The notes under the pieces were generated by a model that saw only the letters and a program-made list of their open reading frames with translations, searched no databases and was not told the DNA's origin. A program made the translations under genes and the position numbers. Below, piece by piece: positions 46,368-58,338 of a stretch of DNA of 64,000 bases. The DNA comes from Escallonia rubra (lineage: Eukaryota; Streptophyta; Magnoliopsida; Escalloniales; Escalloniaceae): the NCBI GenBank assembly GCA_033065855.1, contig JAVXUO010001779.1:1-64000 (forward strand), given 5' to 3'. Numbering within the stretch: the first letter of the stretch is position 1; every line of letters begins with the position of its first letter.

Positions 46368-46960
46368 TGTTTGCACCGCAAAATATATTTTTTACTAATA
46401 AGTTCACTTTGATTAAATGCCACTAAATGACATTTACTTTTTATTACTTATGAAGAAATAATGGAAGATTCAAGAAGTGAAAGAAACCAACTTTTGAAAT
46501 GTGTCCCTATTGATAAGGGATAAGTGTGGTTGGTTACTTATTAGTGTGTAGTTATTTTCTAAGTGGGTAGAGTGGGTAATTTCTTGTAATGGTAATTATT
46601 TTCTACAAAGCTTCTAATATATATAGTGAGTCAAAGAAGAAGGAAGAACACACACAATCAATCATCAACTAGACAAATTAGTTTTTTTCTTTCTTTAGTT
46701 TAGAGGCTTTTGCTGCCATCGATAGGAAGTTCAGTTTCCAGACTTGGAAACATTGTTGTGTAACTATTCACAATCAATCGAAGCTCTCTTTGTCATTTAT
46801 GGGCTCGCGCAGTCTTTTACATGCAATTTTCATCTCCTCGTCGAAGTTTCTCGCTTTCAGGGAAGTCCCCAGGCCCGAGGGGCAAAAAAGATCCTGCACT
46901 TTTGGTCGGTTGTGCCGCCGACGCACCGATCGATAGTGAGTTTGCCCAGCAGCGCAAACA
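46368..46960 (+). repeat. Right LTR of the 44-47 kb element
   Basis: 593 bp, partner of 44155-44746. The host LIP2 sequence resumes right after the CCAAC target copy at 46961-46965. Confidence 0.92.
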
Positions 46961-47398
46961 CCAACCCATGAGAGGTGATCCCAGAAGAAATTTGAACCCC
47001 GATTGCACCAATCTTTCTTTCCCCAACCCAAACCCTTGTCTCACCCGCTTGTCCAGCACGAGCTTTCACCCCATAAAGAGAAGCCAGTTCGATCATACTT
47101 GACTTAAGTTTCTCCACGTAGTTCCTAGCACCATGCCCAATGTCCCTCAACGAAATAATGGGATACAAGATTGCTTGGTGTGGACCATGAAACGCAACTT
47201 TTCAGACTCGGTAACTAACAGATTGTGATCAGTTCACCTTTTACCAAGGGTGTATGTAGGTGGATGTTGAAGTGACAGAAGAGTATCAGAAATCTTACGA
47301 GCTTTCCTATCGGTCACCAACTTTTCTTGCAGCTTCAGTGCGTCTAAGTAGTTTACAGTGCCCATTCTAAAAACCTCAAGAACTCTACGAACTCTCAT

Positions 47399-49375
47399 TG
47401 CCTGCATAACATAAAATAACCACAAATCATGCTGAGGTTCAGATATTGTAAAACCCGGTGGTGGCTAGAAAATGTATATATGCCTTTGACTTTGTATTTA
47501 GCAATAAGTAGTTGGGGACGGTCATTTCTTAAAACAATGGGCTACTGGTCGAGTACAAACCAATTTTTGCATACATGAAAAACACTTAAAAGTGTGATTT
47601 AGGAAAAAGCTGGATAGCTAAAAAAGGGTGAGCAAAGACGTGCCAAAAGAAAGGCAGAATGAAAAGTCAATAAATATGTAAAGCAAACTCAAGCTAATGA
47701 GCACAAGTACATGCACAGCCCCAGCTAAGTAGTAAAATAGGTTTTTCGAGAGCATTCCAAAATCAGTAACAAGTTGAGGCCTAGCAACAATCTCTTTGCT
47801 TTATCAGCCTACCACTGCAAAAGAAATTTGAGTTTTTGTAGCCAAATTCTCCAGGCAGTCAAGGTAATCAAAATGCAAGTCTTACAGACCGATGAATCAT
47901 ACTCCCTCTGTTCTATATTTTTTGTCACCTTTGACTATTTGCAGGTTTCTAGGATAGTAATTGAACATCCAAACATTAAGTTGAACCCAAAGAGTAACTA
48001 GAGATCAAATAAGTGTCATTTTAAGGGTCAAACTAGGGCAATAAGTAATGGGTTAAGTCAATGCGTACATGATCCCAAATTACTCTCTGCAATGCACAAA
48101 GAATCAAAAGGGGGCAAGAATTACGAAACATGGGGAGTAATGGATTAAAAGAAACAATACTACTCATGAATTCGGAATTCCTAAATCCAATTTCGTTTCA
48201 CGAATTGTATGTCAGACGCTAAAAAGAAATAGTAGGAAACACAAATTGCTTCGTGTTCGATTTTCTACAGTTAACAACCGAGTGGTGGGTGAGTGCGCGC
48301 TCGGTCGTGTGTTCAAGCACAACATCAACAATCTGTCCAATGCAAAAACAAGAAAAAGAAGTACCCTATTGATTGAGGATCGAAGAAAGAATTTTGGGGA
48401 GCTTGAAACAGTGGAATGCAGCACCAAAATCTTCTCTTCGTTGAAAGTAGATAGAAGGTATCGTATCTATCTAAGAGCGAGGATAGATATTTCCCGCAGG
48501 TTTCTAGGATAGATATTATGTTCTTCCTACGACGACAATCAACCGTATCTAAATATTTTTAGTAACTTTTATTTAGTGACATTAAAAAATGCTACTAATA
48601 ATTATCGCTGATAGTATTAGAAAAAAAAGTCACTTGAAACATTTAGCAACTGTTAATTGTCGCTAAACACAGAGCTGGAGGAAGATTCCTACAACCCGGT
48701 AGGAGCCAAAGTTTGTTCTAATAGTAATATATACGTCTTTAATTTTAGCGACAAAAGTGAATCGACATATTTCAACCTTGAGTGAAAATATCGATTTCTA
48801 TCTCTTGTTATTGCGAGGTTTCTTGCAACATACTAGAAGTTGAAGTTGTAAATTGCTATCGGGTATAGCATATATTGCTTTCGAAGAGTAGTAGACGGGT
48901 TAATTGATGTTCTCTTGATGCTTAGGTGTGCAATTAGGCACGTGAAATGAATAGTAGGTTCTTTAAAAACTCATCCTAATTCTCAAATGAGGTAACATGT
49001 TCAACTCAAGCATTAAAAAACAGCACATTCCTGTGTTTTAGAATACTTAGCACATGGTTTGACACATCAGTTGGAAATCAAAATTTGAAATATATAGTTT
49101 TAAAAAGCATAGCATTACTAAAAGGGATTGGTATTTCACGTGAATTTCAGATGTAAATTACTGGATCCCGTTCAATTTTCTATGGTTCACCCACTGTATG
49201 TTGCGCAAGCGCACGTGCGCGAAAGCAATGCGAAAAACAAGAGGAAATATTAACCTTCTACATTGCAAGACATGAAATACTGGACTTAGATGATGGATCA
49301 ATGTGTAAACAACGATAATAATGGCACCAAAATAGCACAGAGGATTAATACTTGACACAGTCCAGTCCCTCTCCT
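47399..49375. other. 5' flank of LIP2 pseudogene and spacer, no gene recognised
   Basis: It holds an 88-codon open frame at 48246-48512 (+) with basic composition that I do not recognise. At 48555-48770 there are loose strings such as ttgtcgctaaac and ttttagcgacaaaag, like the subterminal motif of the 37.9-kb CACTA family, possibly a worn relic. Confidence 0.4.
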
Positions 49376-49620
49376 GTTCTCTGTTTATTTTTTCTACAAG
49401 TAGCTGGGAATTTTCTTTGGGCCATTTGTAAAAATTGAACTGAAAATTGTCTTGCATAGATGTTAACATGTGCTTGTACCTATATAAATCTCACCAGTTG
49501 GCCTTCATAGATCCTTGGTAGACAGATAGTAGTTTGTAACTTGCCGATGAACGAAATTTCTTTCGTATATATCCTGATTTCCATTCCCCATTGTTAGTAG
49601 TTCAATTTAATACTAACCAT

Positions 49621-49942
49621 GCTACTTTTTATTTATGTAATTCAGGGATCTTCCACAGACACCTACACTTCAAAACTGTGTTTTGCATCCTTTTGGGACC
49701 ATAGACAATGATGTGGGCACAAAAGCATCTCTATCACGCTCTTGCTAAGCGAAGAAGCATCTCTGTGGGCAATGCCCTTCTTCTGCAAGTACAATTCAAA
49801 GATTTATTAAATTTAAGCTACTTTATCTGCTTTCAGTTGCTAACTAGAGAGCCATTTGCACAGAACTTGCAGCATATTAGTTTGTGAGTTGTACCCCCTT
49901 CCCCTTGTTTTTTTCAGTTGTCATTTTCCCTACCGATGATGT
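49621..49942 (+). other. Arm-specific 320-bp block
   Basis: Inserted, relative to the left arm, between ctaaccat and gttgcaagttgtaac. It includes intron-like features (taattcagg on the left, tttttttcag on the right) and open text of about 25 codons that I do not recognise. It may be EPSPS intron or exon material lost from the other arm, or an insertion. Confidence 0.45.
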
Positions 49943-50023
49943 TGCAAGTTGTAACTCCTTCCCATTGTCTCTTTGTTGAAATTGTCTTCTACCATTGGCA
50001 TCTGGGTTGTATTTCACTTACGA

Positions 50024-50253
50024 GCAACTGTTGACAGGGCCCATATTACTGTAATTACAGCACCAGAGAAACCGAGTGTGACATCAATAGATACATCTGA
50101 TGATCATGTGATGGCCATGGGATTCTCTCTTGCTGCCTGTGCAGATGTTTAAGTCGCCATTTACGATCCCCGGCTATTTTTCATTGCTACGGTTGCACTC
50201 GGATCACCTTACCCGACTAATTTCAAGTCCTCCAGATGCTTGCAAAGCCTTGA
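50024..50253 (+). pseudogene. EPSPS: EPSP synthase C-terminal fragment, right arm
   Basis: Reads [20 protein letters not shown], then [20 protein letters not shown] and DV, matching the plant EPSPS C-terminal region (usual: [20 protein letters not shown]). A TAA follows at 50150. After about 40 bp the frame changes and GCTRITLPD, a stop, and FQVLQMLAKP follow, equal to the usual GCTRKTFPDYFEVLQ..AKH end, with TGA at 50251. The arginine of DDHRMAM is valine here. It carries only the last 65 residues or so of the enzyme, and no upstream exon is recognised. Confidence 0.85.
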
Positions 50254-50469
50254 ACCAATCCTTTTTCACTGTGATATCATAGCCAACTTCTAGCAGGGTA
50301 GGCATTGTCAACGTGTTGTTCAATTTTTATGCTGGCAATGGCAGCGCAAGCAATTATTATTCGTAACCTTGTAATTTTTCCTATAGAACGTGAATTGGAT
50401 TTGTTTTCGAGTTCATTAAGGGATTTATATTGTAATTGTAAGTACAGCCATAGTGTCCCTTTCTGTACG

Positions 50470-50472
50470 GAT
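50470..50472. other. Empty CACTA target site (single GAT)
   Basis: The text ctgtacggatttaggag here is continuous. In the left arm the same text (inverted) is interrupted by the 29798-35432 element, with GAT/ATC on both sides. This confirms the element's ends and shows it inserted after the arms were duplicated. Confidence 0.92.
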
Positions 50473-50938
50473 TTAGGAGATCTCTAGAGTGTGAAGTTTA
50501 TTTCAGTTTCAATGGTTGGCTTCGGATTTGAATATGCTTATGGAAATAAGCTTATGCTTGGATCTAGAAAGAGTGAGGGAATATGCCTGGAAATGCACTG
50601 AAATGTCTTCTGTAGGACCCATCCAATTATTAATTTGAGCTTAAGTAGGCCCCTTCAAAGGAATTCCAGGAACAACAATCTCACCATCTTTTGTAGTTAG
50701 CGCATTCTCCCGTAATACATGTACATCTTTGTTACGATCAAACGCTTTATTTCCCGAAAGGTTCTTCAATTTTTTTATTTTTGGGCATCCACTTCTTATC
50801 CGTTTTTAGAGTGTGCAGCGGTGGAGGTGAGTTTGGGGTTGGTTGGGTGTCATTAGTAGTCTTAGAAAGGATTGGTGAAGAAGGGCATAGCCCTGGTTAT
50901 GGTTATGGGTTTGATTTGTGGAATCCGTGGGGGCTTTG

Positions 50939-50940
<2 letters not shown>

Positions 50941-50987
<47 letters not shown>

Positions 50988-50989
50988 GG
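50941..50989. repeat. (GT)15 followed by a run of 19 G
   Basis: Simple repeat at the outer edge of the right inverted arm. Such a tract is prone to slippage, and its length should be treated with care. Confidence 0.9.
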
Positions 50990-51359
50990 ATTTCACCCCA
51001 GGGGATGCTAAAAAATATCGAAGTCGGTACTATAGCTCAATCCAATTGGATCCCATTCTCCATTAACAATCTCAATTCTCAAGTGATCAATGCACAATTA
51101 ACAACCTTAAAGCATCAAGTAATAATTTCAATTCTCAAATGCACAACTACCAACTTAATATTATCAATCAAACAATTAATTCTTGAATGGGGAAAAAAAT
51201 TGTTAAAAATGCACAATGACCTCAGTCTTCAGAAGTCAGAACGGCATCGTTGTCGCCGGCGGTGGAGTGAAGGCTGAAGAAGATCGTTCGTCGCAGGTTG
51301 AGGTCATTTCGTCAGTTCGTCCGGCTCGTAGGCGGAACCTTCATGTTCTGAAAGTTGCA

Positions 51360-52300
51360 GTTACAAACATTAGAGCTTACATACCATTTAGACATTTAGT
51401 AACTTCGGTTGATTTTCGACGAGAAGAAACAGAAGCCTTAGACAGTGTCCCCATATCAAAATGCCTCAGTTTAATTCCAGTCTACCTTTTGCCTGCTTAT
51501 AAGATACCCCTAGAACTAACATATAAAATTGACAAGATTATGAGAGCACTCTGGTGATCGAAGACTTTATTTTGTTAAATGGGCACAAATAACCAAATGT
51601 GGAAGAGAAGGTCGACTGGGAGTCAGAAATACCAAAGATTTTAATCAAGCACTACTTGCAAAACAATCCAAGAGAATGCTTACAAGACAATCGTCCTTAC
51701 TAGCAACAATCTCCTTCCAAGTATTATGGTAAAGAGAATTGTCTTTACTAGCAACAATCTCCTTCCAAGTATTATGGTAAAGAGAACTTTCTACGAGTCA
51801 AACCTATTGTAACATCAACATTCGATTTTTCCTGCAAGTCAAACCTATTTACCATGATACTCCAATTTTCAAACTTGATTTTAAAGATACATATACAGTT
51901 GGTGCTCTGAAAATAATGGGCATTACAATGTGAAATCTGGATATAATGTAGCATTAGAAAAATAGGATGAAGAGGGAAAGAGGTAAGCAGAAAAGGAACA
52001 AGAACTACAAGTGGAGTACATAATCTTATCATCAATAACTAAGCACCAACAACGACAGCATGAGAGCTCAGAAAAAACCACCAACAGTCCTTGAGCCTCA
52101 AAGAAGCAGGCCAGCACCCGTGCTTAAAAAGGTAAAAATGGAAATTAATTGAATATGGTCTGCAGGTCTGGCTACCAAAGCAAACACACATCAGAATTAT
52201 AGGGGTGAATGCTACATCTCTGCTTTGTCTTGAAGGCATAGAAATAGCCAACCACCTATTTCTTAAACCTGAGTATGCTAAAAATATATAGTATGCTAGG
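51360..52300 (+). pseudogene. LINE (L1-type) 3' part: end of RT and zinc-binding domain
   Basis: Plus-strand text typical of plant L1 elements: SLIPVYLLPAYKIPLELTYK with IDKIMRALW (end of reverse transcriptase), then FVKWAQITKCGREGRLGVRN and FNQALLAKQSKRML, and later LLCLEGIEIANHLFL from the zinc-binding domain. These sit in different frames with stops between, so the copy is dead. The 5' part of the RT and the endonuclease are missing. A 42-bp string is tandemly doubled at 51697-51786. It is in the opposite orientation to the LINE tail at 32872-33216 and clearly a different copy. Confidence 0.8.
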
Positions 52301-52559
52301 CCAACTCACAATTAAACTAAGTGGTAATAACCAAGACCAGTCTGGGCTATGGTACAATGGGCTACAAAGAAGAGCATGCAATAGAAAGATAGGGAACACA
52401 GTATGGTCTAATTGTCTAAAGCAGTAGCTTGGGCAATCTGGAAGGAAATAAATGCAGTGCTATTCAAACAACAACCACAGTTAGATTAAGACTTTCAATT
52501 TGAAGTTTGAACCTTACCTTTATTGCAAAGATAAAAGCTGAGTTACAAAAAGATAGAGG

Positions 52560-53025
52560 AGTCGTAGTTATAGGCAGACTAGGCTAGATCTGACCGGAGT
52601 TGGTGAGGCCGTAAGGGCGCCGACTGCCGTCCGTGACCGGTGCCTGAGGCGCCGTGACCGGTGAGGTTCGTCAGTTCGTCCGTCGGGTCGTAGATCTAGG
52701 CTAGATCTGGCCAGAGTTGGTGAAAATCTTCGGGCTTCGACCATCGTCCGTGAGACCATAACCTGGGACTGAGGCGCCGTGACCTGTGACTGTGAGGTGA
52801 GGCGCCAACTGCCGTGGCCGTGAGTCGTGAGACACTGAGACAGTGAGAGGTCGACGGTCGTGGCTCGTGAACTGAGAGAATGAGAGAAGAAGAGAGAGAG
52901 AGAAAGTGTTGCGAGTGAAAAAAAAACTATATATATATATATATATATAATTTTTTTTTTCAAAATCTGAGGGGTACATTAGACCCCCCTGGTACAAGCG
53001 TGGCTCCGCCACTGACTTCTGCAAT
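52560..53025. repeat. GC-rich repetitive block ending in a transposon-like terminus
   Basis: The block has internal repeats (aggctagatctg-ccgagttggtga at about 52580 and 52690; tgaggcgccgtgacc several times), an (AT)n run near 52928-52950, and ends with ggctccgccactg. Read inverted, this end is CAGTGGCGGAGCC, a string often seen at the ends of plant DNA transposons. The matching other end was not found, so the family and left limit are open. It abuts CYCLOPS copy C. Confidence 0.5.
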
Positions 53026-53499
53026 ATGAACCAGACTAACTTTCTAGACGCGTGTCTTATACGATGATGAGCTACGCTTACTGTTTGTACCCTAGATTCT
53101 AGAATACAAAGTGCATCATTACGATAAACAACAACTACGAAGGGGAAAAGGTAAAAAAAACAAAAAAAATCAGATAAACAAGTGAAGAGTAATATTACAA
53201 AAAAATGCTTCTTAAGTAACTTAAAATTTTAAAATTTATGCATTTTGGTAAATGCCACGTGGCTGAAAGTTTAGTTCAAAATACCAACTTGCTCAATTTA
53301 CGATTTTCAACATTGTTCAGAATTCAGGTCTAGTTAATTAATCTTCTTCTGACAACAAACGAAATGAATCAGACTGACTTATGTACAACATGATTGCTTA
53401 AATCCTTGGATGAAAGAATGTTGAGCAATGCGATGTTGGCTAGTTATATGTCTATCACTTTTTCAATTCATGCTTCCAATCTTGATCCTGTAAATAAGT

Positions 53500-53677
53500 T
53501 AAAGAAATGAAGAATTGTATTCATTTGTTTGTCTTTACAGAATGGCAAAGCATGCCTTTATATACTGCACAACAATCAATTTAGATCCTAAAATCAAGCT
53601 AATTTAGATCCAAGAATCATGCTAATTTAGATCCTAAAATCAAGCTAATCAAGCTAATATGAGATTATTCTCATTTA
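53500..53677 (-). repeat. 3' LTR of the copia element
   Basis: 178 bp with ends TAAA...TTTA rather than the usual TG...CA. It is made largely of short repeats of aatttagatcc and atcaagcta. Confidence 0.9.
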
Positions 53678-56600
53678 CTTCCCCTCAAGTTGGAGCATGG
53701 ATATTTGAAATGCCAAACTTGCCCAGTAAAATGTGGAAGCGTTCCTGACCAAGTGCCTTGGTGAAAATGTCTACAAGCTGATACTGAGACAAAATTGGTC
53801 GAGGTAATAAAGCTTTGGACTGAGTATGGTGCCGAACAAAATGACAGTTTATTTCAATGTGCTTTGTGCGCTCGTGGAACACTGGGTTCGCCACAATGTG
53901 TAATGCGGCCTGATTGTCACAAAATAAAGAAACTGGATTTTGATGAGAGACCCCTAAATCAGAGAAGATTCGAAGAAGCCAAATAATCTCACTTGCGGTG
54001 GTGGCCATTGCCCTGTATTCTGCCTCAGTGGTGGAACGCGAGACTATGGATTGTTTCTTGGAACGCCAGGAAATGGGTGAAGATCCCAAAAACACGATAT
54101 ACCCAGTGGTAGATCTGCGAGTTGTTGGGCAGCCAGCCCAATCGGCATCGCAATAAGCACGTAGTGATAGAGAACTGTTGGAGGAGAGCAAAATACCTTG
54201 ACTGGGCGAGTTTTTGAGGTAGCGAAGAACGCGTATGGCAGCATCATAATGTGGTCGTCTTGGCTTGTGCATGAATTGACTTAGGATGTGCACTGCATAA
54301 CTTATGTCTGGACGAGTGATCGTGAGGTAGAGTAATCTGCCAATGAGACGTCTATACTGTCCTGGATCATCACATAGTTCTCCTGAATTAAGATCAAGTT
54401 TATGTTGTTCAGCCATGGGTGAGGAAGATGGCTTGCAACCTGTTAGACCATATTTTGTTAAAATGTCAAGAACATATTTGCGTTGGCTTAACACGATGCC
54501 ATCAGAAGAACGTGCCACCTCAATGCCGAGAAAGTACTTGAGTTTACCGAGATCCTTAATATGGAACTTAGTATCCAAGTAGTGTTTTAGCGAAGAAATT
54601 TTAGCTGAATCAGTCCTCGTGACAATCACGTCGTCAACATAAATAAGGACAACAAGAAAAGATCCTTGACGAGTGAAGGTGAATAAAGAATGATCAGATT
54701 AAGACTGAATAAAACCTAATGCAAGTAAGCACTGAGTAAACTTGTGATACCAATTGCATGAAGCCTGACGAAGCCCATAAAGAGACTTTTGAAGGCGACA
54801 CACACGATTCTCCCCCTGTTTAGAAAAACCTTGAGGAGTCTTCATGTATACTTCCTCTTCTAGATCTCCATGCAAAAAGGCGTTGTTGACATCCAACTGA
54901 TGGAGTTCCCATTTCTTTATTGGAGCAATGGCAAGAAGATACTGCACTGTAATTAGTTTGGCAATTGGCGCAATTGTTTTATGAAAATCTAGACCTTCAA
55001 TCTGGGTGTATCCCTTAGCCACAAGTCGTACTTTGTATCTCTCCACAATGCCATCTGGGTGGAATTTGACTTTGTACACCCACTTAGAATCAATGGCACG
55101 TTTCCCAGATGGTAATGGCATAAGTGTCCAAGTGTTATTAGCTTCCAAAGCAGAGATCTCCTTGGCCATGGCATCCCTCCAATGAGCATGTTTCACTTCC
55201 TGAGAAAAATATTTGGGCTCATCGACCGAAGAGATGGCCGCTAAAAATGCAGTGTGAGTTCTAGAAAATTTGGAATAAGAAATATTATGGGACAAAGGAT
55301 ATATCGTCGAGTTAGCAGATGTAGAGGAAGAGTGCGAAATAGATGAAGGCGGGGCAAGGGATGGTGACAATGTATAATTGTACCCATAAAGATTCTTGGA
55401 CACCTGTCTCGTGCGCTTAGAAGGTACAACCGGAGGTTCATTCACAGGTAAGGCAGACTGCTCAGTTCTGATGGGTGACTGTATGGTAGATGGATACAAC
55501 TCAGCAAATCTTGGGGCTTGATCTAAGGGTATCTAGTCTTGGGATGAGGATGCTCCCAGAGATAGGGGTTCAGGGTCGATGTTGTGGGGTGAGATTGATC
55601 TAGTTGGCACATCACTGGTCTGAGTTGATTCATTAGGTTCACCTGTGGGTGCATGGCTAGTTTCTTGACACTCCCAATCAACTGAAAGATGATCTGTTAA
55701 CCCAAAAGGAGTGTGGCAAGCTTGTAGGTCAGCAATATTATCTTTTCTGTCAGCAAAAGGGAATATGCTTTCAAAAAATTGAACATCTCGTGAAGAATAA
55801 ATCACTTTGCTCTCCAAATCATAAATCCTATATCCTTTCTGCCTATTGGGATAACCAACAAAAATGCCAGGCTTACTTCGAGGGGCGAACTTATCATGTG
55901 GCTTTCCATTCATGTGCCCATAACAGAGACATCCAAAAGTCAGCAAATGATTATAGTCAGGTACCTTACCGAACCATACTTCATAAGGTGTTCGGTTTTG
56001 GAGCACAGAAAGTGGCATGCGGTTGATTAAGCAAGCAGCGGTAAGTACGCACTCCCCCCAAAATCTGACTGGAAGTTTGGCCTGGAATCGTAAAGCTCTA
56101 GGTACCTCTAAGAGATGTTTGTGCTTTCGCTCCGCCACTCCATTTTGTTGTGGTGTATCCGTGCAGCTTGTTTGTCTGTCCATTCCATTCTCAAAATAAT
56201 GATGTAATAATTCGGATGTCCAAATTCAAGACCGCTATCAGTTCTAAAAACCTTGATTCTGGTGTTAAATTGTGTCTTAACCCAGTTGAAAAACATCAAG
56301 AGGTAGTGTCTAGTTTCGGACTTGAATTTCATGAGAAAGACCCATGTAGCTCGACTATGATCATAAAAAATCGTGAGAAAATAATGTGACCCAGAATAAG
56401 ATTTAGTACGATATGGACCCCATATATCACAATGTACTAAATCAAAGTTGTGCATCGATTTATTTTATTTTGCTATGTGGAAAAGGCAATTTAGTTTGCC
56501 TGGCCTTGCAACAGGCATCACAAAATAAAAGTTTTGGCGAATTGAAAGTAACAGCTAAGTTGGAAACCAACAATATACGGTTCATTGGTAGATGCCCTAA

Positions 56601-58338
56601 ACGATGGTGCCATAAATCTGTAGTGTTATGTCCTTTTGACGAAAGCGCCTTCCCCGCCCTCGTTGGTTCCAAATGATATAAGCCATTTCGCACTCTACCC
56701 ACTCCAATCGGCTTCCTCGAGAGTAAGTCATGTATCACACAAAATTCAGATCCAAAAATTAGAACACAGTTGAGATCTCAAGTCAATTTACTGACTGATA
56801 ATAGGTTAAAACAAAAATTAGGCACTCCCAAAACTTGTTTGAGATACAAATTGCGGCCAAGATTTACTCGTCCAAAAGCATGAACCAGGACGGTATCACC
56901 GTTGGGAATTTGAACCGGGGGTACATCTGGATTTGTATAAGCATCGGACATAGTATCAAGTTTACATGATATATGATCTGTGGCCCCGGTATCAATAATC
57001 CACGAGTCTAGCTTACCAGATATATTTTTTGAGGTCATATTTGCAGAAGGCCCATTAGTGGGTCCTGATTGGCGGCCCAAAAGATCAGCAAATCTTTGCA
57101 TTTCACTGGGTGTGAAGCTTGGAAACGATTCACTTGGAAATGATGCAGACGCGTCAGATGTGGCAACGAATTGCTGTGCAACCGTTGTCGCTGGTGCTGT
57201 GTCTTCGGCAGTGCACAACCATGGTTGATATGTAGGGCTGTGATTTGGAAATGGTGCGGATGCGTCGACGGTAGCGGCAAACGACTGGGCAATCGCCGCC
57301 GATGATGCTGTGCCTCCGGATGCGTGGAGCCATGGCTGATTTCTTCCTCGTGGTTTGGGCCTTCTCCGTCCAGGTGGATATCCGATGATCTCATAACAGT
57401 TCTCTCTAGAGTGATTGAATCGATTATACTAGGTACAGTGTAATCCACCATGCCATCTTTCTCCCAAATTTTCACCACGCCGGTTAATTTTCTGGTGACC
57501 TCCATGTCACATATGTGGAGCTTTAGCCAATAGAGTTGTGGCCTCGATAGTAGGGACACGCGCAGCAGCGACCACTTGCTATTTTTCTTCTTGGGCAGCC
57601 ACGACATATTCTCTCCCAAGTCCTGGCAATGGATCGATGCTCAGGATTTGGGATAGCACCGTCTTGTAAGTATCATCCAATCCCATCAAAAAATTGAAGA
57701 CTTTCTCTTCTTCCCACATTTCCTGCATTTTCTTTCCGGCACCATAAGTACATACAAGTACAGGTCTAAGATTCTGTAGTTCATTCCACACACCTTTTAA
57801 CTTACCATAGTATGTAGAAATGGGAGATTTCTCTTGTTGTAGTAGAGCAATAGATCGCTTCAGGTCATACACTATAAGTGCAATGCCCTGAGTAAATTGT
57901 TCATCAAAATCGCCCCAAATTTCACTCGCAGTGTCTGCATGTGCGGCACCAGTTTGTTATTCTCTAGAAAGAGAATTGACGATCCATGATTTGACCACTG
58001 CATTACACTGGATCCATGATTGAAAATCCCCGGAATGAACATCGGGTTTTGCTATCGACCCGTCCACAAACCCTGCCTTATTCTTGGATTGGAACGCCGT
58101 CAACATGTTACGTCTCCAAGTGAAATAGTTCTCTCCATTTTCACTTAGAGGTTGTGTAACGAAGACCAAGCCTGGATGATCAGACGGATGCAAGTAGAAC
58201 GTAGATTTGGTGTCAATTGCGATGTTTTGAACATTCGCAACGGGTGCCAAACCCCCATGAACATAACTTGCAGATTCGTCTTTCATGACTGAGAAATTGA
58301 AAAGAAATGCCTATGCTAGAAAGATGGCTCTGATACCA

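Larger units (their letters stand above)
44155..46960 (+). mobile_element. Small LTR retroelement, apparently non-autonomous, structurally whole
   Basis: Element of 2.8 kb with 592/593-bp LTRs (TGTTTGCACC...GCGCAAACA), a 5-bp target duplication CCAAC at 44150-44154 and 46961-46965, a primer-site candidate tggcacgcccggtgggacc at 44748-44766, and a polypurine tract ccaggggggcaa just before the right LTR. The 1.6-kb interior has one longer open frame that I cannot match to gag or pol, plus a tandem repeat zone. No protease, integrase or RT is seen, so it must have relied on another element. The LTRs differ at roughly 4-5% of sites. At usual plant rates this suggests insertion a few million years ago (inference). 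Superfamily not assigned. Confidence 0.9.
43915..47398 (-). pseudogene. LIP2: Octanoyl/lipoyltransferase LIP2, split by an LTR element
   Basis: LIP2 moves octanoate from acyl carrier protein to mitochondrial lipoate-dependent enzymes. The minus strand reads MRVRRVLEVFRMGTVNYLDA, ISDTLLSLQHPPTYTLGKR, FHGPHQAILYPIISLRDIG, VWVGERKIGAIGVQISSGIT, then across the insertion AFNIDPDLSYFKHVVPRGIA and IDEQLISCFARLFGYTSIIW, ending with TGA at 43915. Defects are TGA (47231-47233) after LGKR, loss of the RGGDIT part just before FHGP, an 11-bp tandem duplication near 44070 that shifts the frame, and VVPRGI in place of VPCGI, which removes the catalytic cysteine. The LTR element lies between SHG-L and AFN with a CCAAC target duplication. 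Essential in plants, so a working copy should exist elsewhere. Confidence 0.92.
49376..50895. repeat. Inverted duplication, right arm (without CACTA)
   Basis: Reverse complement of the left arm at 29375-36205 after leaving out the CACTA element. It carries the EPSPS tail, its 3' flank and the untouched CACTA target. About 320 bp at 49621-49942 have no partner in the left arm. Confidence 0.88.

Noticed and set aside
50305-50487. A 60-codon frame conserved between the two inverted arms (also 35409-35600)
   Set aside because: It lies in the 3' flank of the EPSPS tail, and both arms are recent duplicates, so similarity does not show coding constraint. No family is recognised.
52568-53024. Open frames of 107-131 codons on the minus strand
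   Set aside because: They cover GC-rich repeats and an (AT)n run, and give low-complexity text such as repeated I-Y; not a protein gene.
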